Assembly: GCA_020631035.1 (NCBI GenBank)
Contig: JAHDIA010000006.1
Span: forward strand, 1 to 22,649
From: Chitinophagales bacterium
GTDB taxonomy: Bacteria; Bacteroidota; Bacteroidia; Chitinophagales; UBA2359
Direction: 5' to 3'
DNA length: 22,649 nt
Shown piece after piece: positions 7,077-15,300 of the stretch. A program made the translations under genes and the position numbers. A model generated the notes under the pieces. That model did no database searches. It was given only the letters and a program-made list of their open reading frames with translations, and was not told where the DNA came from. The stretch's first letter is position 1. Every line of letters starts with the position of its first letter.

Positions 7077-8963
7077 ATGAATTATTTATACGCCGTCAAT
7101 TTGTCAAAGACTTATGGAGATCAAATGTTGTTTAAAGATGTGAGTATTAGCATCAATAAAGGACAAAAGATCGCTTTGATTGCTCGTAATGGAACGGGCA
7201 AAACTACCCTACTCAAAATTTTGGCAGGAATGGACGTTCCCGAAAGTGGCAAGGTAGAACTCAGGTCTGATGTCAGTATTGGTTTTTTGGAACAACAAAC
7301 CAAGCTCAATCCAGAATCAACTGTCAAGGAAGCCATTTTTTACACAGACAATCCAACGCTTCAACTCATACAACAATATGAGTATTACACCCACCAACTC
7401 CAAGTAAAAGACAGCCCCGAAATCCGCAAGAAACAACAAGCTCTGATGAGCAAAATTGACGAATTGGGTGCTTGGGATTATGAATCTAAAGTCAATGAGA
7501 TTTTATCGAAACTGGATTTAAAAAATCTAGAACAGAAAGTCGAACACTTATCTGGTGGACAAAAAAAACGCATTGCTCTTGCTTCGATCTTGGTACAAGA
7601 ACCCGACTTTTTGATTTTGGACGAGCCAACCAACCACCTCGACATCGAAATGGTCGAATGGCTGGAACAATACCTCAATACCAAAAACACTACCATCTTG
7701 TTGGTTACCCACGATCGTTACTTTATGGACAAAGTATGCGATGAAATCATTGAAATAGATGAGGGTGTTTCTTACAAATACAAAGGAGGTTATTCTTATT
7801 TTTTGGAAAAGAAAGAAGAGCGTATGCTCAACAAACAAGCCCAAGTAGACAATGCCAAACGCTTGATGCGAAAAGAATTGGATTGGATGCGTCGCCAACC
7901 CAAAGCACGAGGTACAAAGGCAAAAGCCCGAATTGATTCATTTTATAAAATCAAAGACACCGCTGGTCAAAAAACAAATGTTGATGAGGTCAAGCTCAAT
8001 GTACGTTCTACCTACATTGGTAGTAAAATTGCCGAGTTCAATGATGTGAGTAAATCGTATGGTGAACTCAAAATTTTGGAACACTTCAATTACAAATTTC
8101 AACGTTACGACCGTGTAGGAGTGGTTGGGCAAAATGGAACAGGTAAAACCACCTTTATCAAAATGATGGTGGGAGAAGAAAAACCAACGACTGGTAAGAT
8201 TGTCATTGGACAAACGGTACAATTTGGCTTTTTTAGACAAGAAGATGCTGCCCTCAATCCCAATAAAAAAGTGATTGAAATAGTACAGGATGTTGCGGAG
8301 TACATTGTTTTAAGCAATGGTAAAAAGATGAGTGCCTTACAATTGCTCTTGCGCTTTTTATTTAGCAAAGAATCCCATTACAAATACGTCAAGACCTTGA
8401 GTGGCGGGGAAAAGCGCCGTTTGCAGCTACTAACTATTTTGATGAAAAACCCCAACTTTTTGATACTGGATGAGCCGACCAACGACCTTGACTTGGCAAC
8501 CCTCAATGTTTTAGAGGATTTCTTGGCAGAGTTTGGAGGTTGTTTATTGGTGGTGACCCACGACCGTTATTTTATGGACAAACTGGTGGACCATTTGTTT
8601 GTGTTTGAAGGCAATGGAAAAGTTCGAGATTTTCCTGGCAATTACACCCAATACCGTTTGGACAAAGCCGAACGAGAAAAGGCGGAACAGGCTGCCAAAG
8701 CAGAAGCTCCCAAAGTCCAGAAAAAACAAGAACACAAAGAAAACAAAGTCAAAAAGAAACTTTCCTATAAAGAGAAGGTAGAATTTGAAAGCCTAGAGGC
8801 TGATATTGAAAAATTGGAAACCCAAAAGGAAGGCTTGGAACAAAAGCTCATTCAAGGTGGCAACAATGAAGACATTATGAATTGGTCGAAAGAATTGGCG
8901 GAGATTGTAGGACAAATTGAAAGCAAAACCGATCGTTGGTTAGAGTTAAGCGAGTGGGCGTGA
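7077..8963 (+). CDS. ABC-F family ATPase, Uup-like, with C-terminal coiled coil
   Basis: This 628-residue protein starts at ATG 7077 (MNYLYAVNLSKTYGD), a typical ABC-F beginning. A farther ATG at 7038 lies in a hairpin. It has two ATP-binding cassettes and no membrane segments. First cassette: Walker A NGTGKTT with Lys42, signature LSGGQ at 158-162, Walker B LILDEPTNHLD with Asp182-Glu183. Second: Walker A NGTGKTT with Lys357, signature LSGGE at 441-445, Walker B LILDEPTNDLD with Asp465-Glu466. Lys/Glu-rich coiled coil from about residue 525 ends RWLELSE, matching the Uup-type C-terminal domain, which is reported to bind DNA in E. coli Uup. Family knowledge: ABC-F proteins act in the cytoplasm on ribosomes or, for Uup, influence precise transposon excision and ribosome assembly. 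The last alanine codon and stop lie within a dispersed repeat. Confidence 0.94.
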   Translation: MNYLYAVNLSKTYGDQMLFKDVSISINKGQKIALIARNGTGKTTLLKILAGMDVPESGKVELRSDVSIGFLEQQTKLNPESTVKEAIFYTDNPTLQLIQQYEYYTHQLQVKDSPEIRKKQQALMSKIDELGAWDYESKVNEILSKLDLKNLEQKVEHLSGGQKKRIALASILVQEPDFLILDEPTNHLDIEMVEWLEQYLNTKNTTILLVTHDRYFMDKVCDEIIEIDEGVSYKYKGGYSYFLEKKEERMLNKQAQVDNAKRLMRKELDWMRRQPKARGTKAKARIDSFYKIKDTAGQKTNVDEVKLNVRSTYIGSKIAEFNDVSKSYGELKILEHFNYKFQRYDRVGVVGQNGTGKTTFIKMMVGEEKPTTGKIVIGQTVQFGFFRQEDAALNPNKKVIEIVQDVAEYIVLSNGKKMSALQLLLRFLFSKESHYKYVKTLSGGEKRRLQLLTILMKNPNFLILDEPTNDLDLATLNVLEDFLAEFGGCLLVVTHDRYFMDKLVDHLFVFEGNGKVRDFPGNYTQYRLDKAEREKAEQAAKAEAPKVQKKQEHKENKVKKKLSYKEKVEFESLEADIEKLETQKEGLEQKLIQGGNNEDIMNWSKELAEIVGQIESKTDRWLELSEWA

Positions 8964-9174
8964 AGCGGGTGGATACAAGAAACGATACCTATTACCCCTT
9001 GCGATGCCTACGCCCGATTGCAGTGGATATGGCGGCATCCCGTCATATCCCGTAGAGACATTGCATGCAACGTCTGTACTTGCGTGGCGGCGAAACGAAG
9101 TATTCCCCAATGCCGCCATAGGAACGTAAAGCGGGGAGCCCCCATGCAAACGAAGCCCCCAACGTTCCGTCCAA
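8957..9174 (-). repeat. Dispersed GC-rich intergenic repeat, copy B (inverted relative to copy A)
   Basis: The reverse complement aligns with 5151-5369 along its length, with identical blocks at 9101-9121 and 8995-9014 and ends GCTTCACGCC and TTGGACGGAACG. It fills the convergent spacer between the ABC-F gene and the minus-strand membrane protein gene and overlaps the ABC-F stop codon (8961-8963). Several internal inverted repeats (GGAACG...CGTTCC, GCGGC...GCCGC) suggest a folded transcript or single strand. No gene inside is credible. Confidence 0.85.
9052..9079. repeat. REP-like palindrome inside repeat copy B
   Basis: This 28-bp palindrome is centred at 9065/9066 on TTGCATGCAA, with outer arms GTAGAGAC and GTCTGTAC. 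Two mismatched pairs relative to the perfect copy at 5248-5273. Confidence 0.75.
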
Positions 9175-9188
9175 ATCATTGTTAACAT

Positions 9189-9614
9189 TTACTGATTTCG
9201 AGCATCCATTCCTAAAGCAGAGCTAATTCCTTTGCCAATAAAAGTTACCCCCAAAGAGACAAAGTAAAATATACACGTAACCACATTGAGGGTTTGATAG
9301 ACATAGAGGTCTAACAGGCTAAGAGGGGAGAAGTATTCGGCTGCAAAATTGAACAACACAACGGTAAGAATGAAAAACAAGATGGACAAAAGCGTATAGC
9401 GTGTCAATTTTTTTTTGACAAAAAAGAGGATGAGGGTATTGAGCCACAAATAAAATGCGATGCCTGTGCTTGATATGATCCAATGAATTTCGGGGTCATT
9501 GCTCCAAAATCGACAACTCACCATAAACAACAAACCAATGCCATTGATGATGACAAATTGTTTGAGTGGGCTAAGATTGCGAACCTTATTGGCACTGAGT
9601 ATTGGTTCAGACAT
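9189..9614 (-). CDS. Four-helix membrane protein, hypothetical
   Basis: This 141-residue protein starts at ATG 9614 (MSEPILSANKV). After a short polar N-terminus it has four hydrophobic segments, at roughly residues 19-35, 43-66, 74-91 and 104-125, with a Lys-rich loop (VKKKLTRY) between the second and third. I recognise no family or catalytic motif. It follows the RsmI-like gene after 19 bp on the same strand and is probably its co-transcribed last partner; the 3' end meets repeat copy B 15 bp downstream. Function cannot be given. Confidence 0.7.
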   Translation of the reverse strand: MSEPILSANKVRNLSPLKQFVIINGIGLLFMVSCRFWSNDPEIHWIISSTGIAFYLWLNTLILFFVKKKLTRYTLLSILFFILTVVLFNFAAEYFSPLSLLDLYVYQTLNVVTCIFYFVSLGVTFIGKGISSALGMDARNQ

Positions 9615-9633
9615 ATGGCTTGTTTTTTTCCTG

Positions 9634-10341
9634 TTAACGACCTAGCACAAACACACAAGGTCGCTTGTGAAATTGGGGTGTTGCTTGTTTTTTCCAATCG
9701 GCAATGCTTTTGCTCATAATCACTTGGCTTGGCAGCGTCAAATCTATGGCTATACACAATCGGCTTTGCCCTTTGCAATGCACCAACAAGTCCGCCAATA
9801 ATTTTTCGTTTCGGTAAGGCGTTTCAATGAAAATCTGTGTACTGCCTTCCTTATTGACCAACTGGTCGAGCCATTTGATTTCCTTGATTCGAGCCTGTTT
9901 GTCTATGGGCAAATAACCTCTAAAAGCAAACTCTTGTCCATTCATTCCTGAGCCCATCAATGCCAACAAAAGAGAAGAGGGTCCCACCATTGGAACAACT
10001 TCAATATTTTGTCGATGTGCTTCTGCTACAACCAAAGCTCCTGGGTCGGCAACTGCTGGACAACCCGCATCGCTCAATAGAGCAACATCTATACCCTTAG
10101 AAATGTTTTTCAAAAAGCTCTGAATACCTATAAAAGCTTTGTGTTTGTCCAAAACATGAAATTGCAAGTCATCTATGGCTGTTTGTATACCCAATTTGAT
10201 GAGGTAACGACGGGCATTGCGTTCGTTCTCTACAATGTACTCATTGATGTGGTTGATACGTTCTTTAATGTAATTGGGAATGATGTTGTTGTCATCTCCT
10301 CCCAACAAATTGGGTATAAGATATAGTTTGCCTTTGTTCAT
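9634..10341 (-). CDS. RsmI-like SAM-dependent methyltransferase (tetrapyrrole methylase fold)
   Basis: This 235-residue protein starts at ATG 10341 (MNKGKLYLIPNLLGG). The N-terminal LYLIPN strand corresponds to the first strand of the fold. Residues 90-101 (SDAGCPAVADPG) are the signature SDAG.P...DPG loop of the RsmI family. VVPMVGPSS and ETPYRNEKLL follow in the usual order. Family knowledge: RsmI methylates the 2'-OH of C1402 in 16S rRNA. Bacteroidota often carry a second, shorter family member, and this one, lacking the canonical TPIGN N-terminus, resembles that second type, so its exact RNA target is uncertain. It lies between the EI24 gene (75 bp upstream) and the small membrane gene (19 bp downstream). 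Confidence 0.88.
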   Translation of the reverse strand: MNKGKLYLIPNLLGGDDNNIIPNYIKERINHINEYIVENERNARRYLIKLGIQTAIDDLQFHVLDKHKAFIGIQSFLKNISKGIDVALLSDAGCPAVADPGALVVAEAHRQNIEVVPMVGPSSLLLALMGSGMNGQEFAFRGYLPIDKQARIKEIKWLDQLVNKEGSTQIFIETPYRNEKLLADLLVHCKGQSRLCIAIDLTLPSQVIMSKSIADWKKQATPQFHKRPCVFVLGR

Positions 10342-10416
10342 TTATACTGCAAAAATACACAAAAGAATTGTGAATTGTAAGTTGTAAATTGGCTTAACGT
10401 TTTCTATTGAGGGTTT

Positions 10417-11256
10417 CTATGAAGAGCGCATTGAGTGTTTTAAATTTTGAATCTGCAATTTTGAATCTGCAATTTTAAACTCCCCTTTTTCCCGTTCAAT
10501 GGCTGCCAAGGTTCCTGCCACAGCACTCAACATTGGACCGATGAGGACGCCTACTATAGGAATCATCAATATCAAGTTAAAACCTGCCCCAACCGCCACA
10601 GCTAAGGTGCGATGTTTGCGCATAATTTGTACACTTTGTGGAATGCTCAATTGACGGCGTTCGTGGTAAAAATCAATCATACCAAAACCAACAAAATAGG
10701 CACTTACTACAAAGAGCAATATAGGAGCAACCACACCCACCACAGGGATTAAACCAAATGCCAAAATAAGCAAACTCAAAGGCACTTCTCTTATCAAATT
10801 GCGTACTGTCATCTTTACACCACGCCACGAATCGTGCAAAAACTGTCCCCAATCAAAAGGGTATTCATTGCCTGTGATGATGTTTTCTGTCTTTTCCGAA
10901 ATCCACGCCAAGAAAGGGGATAGTACGATTTGAATGACAAACTTAAAGCTTACAAAAAAGACCAAAACTACTGCGCTCACCATTACCAATCCCAGTAAAA
11001 AGTTGAACATCTTTTCCAAAAAGGCAGAACCCCAAAAGTTCCAATCGTCATAGCCAATATAGTCCGATAAAAAATAGACAATATCAGGGACAAATTCGTA
11101 GACGGTTCCAAAGACCAAGGCAAACATCAGCAGTCCTATCAAAGCAGGAATCAAAAAGTAACGCCACAATTTATTTTTTGTGATAAAGCGCACGGCTCTA
11201 GGGTAAGCTTTGAGGCCTTCAATCAAATCTGATTTTACAACATTAGTATCCATCAT
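10417..11256 (-). CDS. EI24/CysZ-like membrane protein
   Basis: This 279-residue protein starts at ATG 11256 or the adjacent ATG 11253. The N-terminus (LIEGLKAYPRAVRFITKNKLWRY) and the long hydrophobic segments, including PLSLLILAFGLIPVVGVVAPILLFVVSAYFVGF in pieces around residues 160-195, fit the EI24 domain family, which includes E. coli CysZ. Other helices lie at about 34-56, 88-120 and 220-252. Family knowledge: CysZ is a sulfate permease; the Bacteroidota members are uncharacterised, so sulfate transport is only a possibility. Its start overlaps the end of the ASCH gene by 14 bp, implying translational coupling. The last ~15 residues (KIADSKLQIQNLKHS) come from a 14-bp tandem duplication and are unlikely to be functional. 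Confidence 0.85.
   Translation of the reverse strand: MMDTNVVKSDLIEGLKAYPRAVRFITKNKLWRYFLIPALIGLLMFALVFGTVYEFVPDIVYFLSDYIGYDDWNFWGSAFLEKMFNFLLGLVMVSAVVLVFFVSFKFVIQIVLSPFLAWISEKTENIITGNEYPFDWGQFLHDSWRGVKMTVRNLIREVPLSLLILAFGLIPVVGVVAPILLFVVSAYFVGFGMIDFYHERRQLSIPQSVQIMRKHRTLAVAVGAGFNLILMIPIVGVLIGPMLSAVAGTLAAIEREKGEFKIADSKLQIQNLKHSMRSS
10445..10472. repeat. 14-bp perfect tandem duplication in the EI24 gene 3' end
   Basis: TTTTGAATCTGCAA occurs twice head to tail (10445-10458, 10459-10472), followed by a further TTTT. Since 14 is not a multiple of three, the second copy is read in a different frame and changes the C-terminus of the minus-strand EI24 protein. Confidence 0.9.
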
Positions 11257-11755
11257 ATAAGGTCCAATCTATGGGGTAAACCATTTCAAAAGACTCACAA
11301 ACGACCAACATATCCACAGACATCCGTATGTTGTATTCTTTGAGTTCACCAGAAAAAAAAGTCCAATGAACTTTTCGCCAATACTCCAAACTGCGGTCGC
11401 CTTCGCCTTCTTTGTAGGCAAAGTCTTCACTCACTTCATTAAACAACATTAATTCTACTTTTCTAGTTCGGATAATGCACTGGGCACTCCCTGAAAAATC
11501 GGTTACCACACTAAAATCCCCCACTTTGGGCAAGCTTTCTTTTTCCCATTCATACAAACAATGCAAAGATGAGGTAGCAGTCTTGACTCCTAGTTTGACC
11601 AAGTGTGCCAATTCCCTCGCTGCCTTCTCATCATTACAAAAATGCCAAGCAGTGTATGCAGACCTTTTCTGTACGTTTTTCCGAATGGGAGCCATTAAAT
11701 ACTCCTGCCACATTTGCTCCACTGATGGATGATGTTTTTGTTTTTCCACACACAA
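11243..11755 (-). CDS. ASCH-domain protein
   Basis: This is about 170 residues. There is no in-frame ATG upstream before a stop; the start is TTG 11755 or GTG 11749, the latter giving MEKQKHHPSVEQMWQEYL. Starting at the first in-frame ATG (the Met in QMWQEYL) would lose a conserved N-terminus. ASCH hallmarks are present in order: WHFCNDEKAARELAHLVKLG, GVKTATSS, YEWEKESLPKVGD, CIIRTRKVE, EVSEDFAYKEGEGDRSLEYWRKVH and FF. Family knowledge: ASCH is a PUA-like fold thought to bind RNA or modified nucleosides; E. coli YqfB hydrolyses N4-acetylcytidine. The specific reaction here is unknown. It is first in the minus-strand cluster and overlaps the EI24 gene by 14 bp. Its start lies only 12 bp from the start of the divergent pseudogene. 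Confidence 0.87.
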   Translation of the reverse strand: MCVEKQKHHPSVEQMWQEYLMAPIRKNVQKRSAYTAWHFCNDEKAARELAHLVKLGVKTATSSLHCLYEWEKESLPKVGDFSVVTDFSGSAQCIIRTRKVELMLFNEVSEDFAYKEGEGDRSLEYWRKVHWTFFSGELKEYNIRMSVDMLVVCESFEMVYPIDWTLYDGY

Positions 11756-11767
11756 ACGATTGATGAT

Positions 11768-12273
11768 ATGACAAAAATAACTATTTTATTTTTTTGATTG
11801 GCATTATGATATATGGAAATGCTCCTAGTGTTGAAGAAAAAAATGGCTTAGAATACAACGAAATTTTTATGCTTAAACACTGAGATAAGCTATTAAACAC
11901 TGAAAAAGTTCTTGAAGTGACATTTCAACAAGGCAGTTCAATGTATCAAAAAGATGATTTAATCGTATTGAATGTAAAGAGCAGTACTCCGACAGGGTTC
12001 AGCGCATTGCAAAATACCTTTAACATTGCTTTGAGCCCCAACCCTGCCAATACTGAAATAACATTTACCATTGACCTTGCACAAAGTGGTATCACTCATA
12101 TAGAGCTTTTTGATGTAAGTGGCAAATCAATTTCGACAGTTGTTGAAGGTTTTATGCCAAAAGGAAAACATAATTTAAGATATAAATTAGATAATTTACG
12201 CAGTGGCATATACACTTATCGTTTGAGTCAAAATGGTCAAATGTTGATAGGACAATTTACTGTCGCTCGATGA
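11768..12273 (+). pseudogene. Decayed small T9SS-exported protein (signal peptide, frameshift, in-frame TGA, sorting domain)
   Basis: From ATG 11768 the frame reads MTKITILFF and stops at TGA 11795. Restoring one T in the seven-T run (11789-11795) continues as LIGIMIYGNAPSVEEK, a convincing Sec signal peptide. A second lesion, TGA at 11881-11883, interrupts the same frame, which then stays open to TGA 12271. The distal part ends in a type A T9SS sorting domain: FNIALSPNPANTEITFTID, HIELFDVSGKSIS, LRSGIYTYRL, GQFTVAR. Without repair only a leaderless 118-residue piece from GTG 11917 could be made. Hardly any mature domain remains between signal and sorting domain, so a larger internal deletion is possible. 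A sequencing error could explain one lesion but hardly both. Confidence 0.65.
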
Positions 12274-12293
12274 ATTTGATATATAATTTGTGG

Positions 12294-12328
12294 CCTCACA
12301 AACTGGTACTGCTAATTTGTGAGGTTTG
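12294..12328 (+). terminator. Hairpin terminator after the T9SS pseudogene
   Basis: CCTCACAAA (12294-12302) pairs with TTTGTGAGG (12316-12324) around a 13-nt loop, followed by TTTGAC. The T run is short. The GTG at 12319 lies in the 3' arm, so the C25 gene starts at ATG 12346 instead. Confidence 0.55.
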
Positions 12329-12345
12329 ACTCAACATTTAACGTT

Positions 12346-15300
12346 ATGAACCATTTCTTCCCCTTCAAAATGTTATGGTGTCTTTTATGTCTGGCATTCG
12401 CACTTCCCACCTCTGCACAATTTGCCAACGACTGGATAGACCATTCGCTTACTTACCATACATTCCAAGTAGGTAAAACAGGCATTTACCGCATCAACCA
12501 AGCCACTCTAAATGAAGCTGGTATTAACCTCAATGCTGCGGAATTACAATTGTACAATCAAGGCAAACAGCTACCCATTTATGTCAGTACCAATGGTACA
12601 ATGGGAGCTGATGATTATATCGAATTTTACGCCAAAGAAAACGATGGCACCTTTGATACACAGCTATTTGAATCGCCCAATTACCAATTACAAACTTATA
12701 CCAGTTTGTTTACCAAGCAAAACACTTATTTCCTTACTTCTACTCCCAATGGACCACACTTAAGAGTGGAGGAACTAAACAATGATATTAGCAACCCTCC
12801 TAATGCTGAACCTTATTTTATGTATGAATCCATCAAAGTTACAGATGATACCTATCACTTTGGTGCCCCCTATTATGTAAGTGGTTCTTTTAGTTATTTC
12901 TCTACCTTTGATGAAGGCGAAGGTTGGGTAGGCTCTGTTGTGAGAGACTTGACCAACTTTGCTCCAGTAGGCGAAAATACAGGAGTAGATGTTCGAGTAC
13001 CAACAGAAGCCTTATACGATGCGGCAGCCGAACAAGCAAGTGTAACTGCAAGAGTGGTTGGTCGAAATGTATCAACAGGGGTCATCGACGACAAACAAAT
13101 AGAAATATTTGTCAATGGCAATTCTTATGTGGATGCCCTATTTAGTCAGTTTGAAATTGTCAATTACTCATTTGATTTGCCCTTAGGTGATATAGATACC
13201 TCACCACACCCTATTACAGGTGATGTAGAAACCAGAGTCAATTTTAAAGCCTGGGATGGTACGACCAATGGCTACGACTATGAAACACGTTATTCTACTG
13301 CCTATGTATCCATCACCTATCCTAGAACATTTGATTTTAACAATCAAGGTGTTTTCAATTTCACTTTAAAGGTTGACGAAGAAAAATATTTTGAAGTCAG
13401 CAATTTTGCTGGTGGTGACAATCCCGTTTTATACGACTTGACCAATTCTAGAAGGATAGCTCCTATTGTTGATGGTGAATTGTATAAATTTAAATTAAAC
13501 TCTAGTCCACCTGTAGACCGTGATTTTTTCATTAGTTCTGCAGATAGCATTCAGCTCATTTCCAACTTAGAAAGCAAAACTTTTGTTGATTATTCCAATG
13601 CAAACAATCAAGGCAACTACCTTATTATCAGTCATTCCAGTTTGCAAGAAGGTGCAGTAGATCAAATCGAACGATATGCCAATTACCGTTCATCTAGTGC
13701 TGGTGGCAATCATACTGTTGTAGTAGCAGATATTGATGAATTGTATGAACAATTTGCTTGGGGCATCGAAAAGCATCCAATGTCCATCAAAAACTTTATC
13801 AATTTTGCCATTGACAATTGGGCAACGAGTCCTGAACATGTTTTACTCATTGGCGATGGCATTCGCTATGACAAAACACTTAGAAACGAAGAGGCATTTG
13901 ACAATTGTTTGATTCCCCCTTATGGTTATACTGCTACTGATTTAATGTTTACCACCGAAACTACACACGATTACTATCCACAAGTTGCCATTGGTCGTAT
14001 ACCTGCTCAAACCGCTGACCAAGTAAGAGCCTATTTGGATAAGGTAGAGGAATATGAAAATTGGTACAACTTAACCAATGATTGCAATACCATCACAGAT
14101 CGACTTTGGATGAAATCAGCCCTCCACATTGCCAAAGGTTGGGGACAAAATGAAACAGATATTTTTCAAGAAGATGTAGATAGTTATACAGAAGCCATCA
14201 CTTCGCATTTGATGGGTTATACAATGGCAGCCGAATTGCAAGACATTCGAGGCCCCATCCCCAATGGCGAAACCAATTGGTTCTTTGATGCACCTGAAGT
14301 GGCTACAACTATGGAAGCAGGCTTGTCTATGGTCACCTATGCTGGACACGCTTCTCCCTATGAAAACTATTGGCAATTCGACTTCCAACATCCTAATACC
14401 TACAACAACGAGGGTAAATATCCCTTTATGCAATCCAACTCTTGTTTTGTAGGAAAAATCAGCGACTTTGATGATGGTCAAACTTGTATGTCTGAAGATT
14501 ATGTATTGGCAGACAATCGAGGAGCCATCGCTTTTATGGGAGCCGTTGCCTTGAGCAGCCCTGGCTATCTCGACATCTACACCAATGTATTCGTAGACAA
14601 CATCGCTGTCAATCATTACGGAGCATCCATTGGTTTCAATGTAATGAAAAGCATACAAGATATTTATGCACCCAATGACGATGGTATTCGCATTGTTTGC
14701 AACGAATTTACCCTTGCAGGAGACCCAGCGATTAGCTTATATCATTGGGATGAACCAGAATACCTGATTGAAGATTTAAGTAGCAATGTGTCTGAAACCA
14801 TTGATCCTGTCAATACCAACGAAATTGAATTGAGTTTTACGGTACAAAATTGGGGTATGTCTATTGAAGACAATCTAGATGTCAATATTTGTTTACTCAA
14901 TGAATTGGGAGAAATCGTCAACCAAGAAAGTTATTCAGTAGAAAGTCCATTGTGGGAAGATAGTTTCACCCTTACTTTCCCCATTGTTGCCTCCACTCCC
15001 AATGGTAACAATCAAGTTGTTGTCAAATTGGACGGAAACAATCTTTATGTAGAAGCCTGTGAAGAGGACAACCAAGCCAATGTCACCATTAATTTTGAAA
15101 CTTCTGCTAACATTTCAGGATGTACCGACCCCTGTGCACCCAATTACGACATCTCTGCCAATGTAGACGATGGTAGTTGTGAAGCTCCTTTGTTGGGTTG
15201 TACCGATCCTTGCTCTAGCAATTATGACCCTGCCGCACTCTGTGATGATGGTTCTTGTGACAACCTATTGGGTGGCTGTACCGATGTGAATGCTTGTAAT

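Noticed and set aside
8946..9188. Open frame of 80 codons on the minus strand
   Set aside because: It is the repeat copy B read as protein, overlapping the ABC-F 3' end.
11881..11883. Recoded TGA (selenocysteine) in the small T9SS gene
   Set aside because: There is also a frameshift upstream, no recoding hairpin was recognised, and the flanking sequence is not an enzyme.
12319..12345. GTG 12319 as start of the second C25 peptidase
   Set aside because: It lies in a terminator-like hairpin; ATG 12346 gives a normal signal peptide.
14116..14658. 180-codon antisense frame within the second C25 gene
   Set aside because: It lies opposite the catalytic His/Cys region of a clearly coding gene; its composition is that of a shadow frame.
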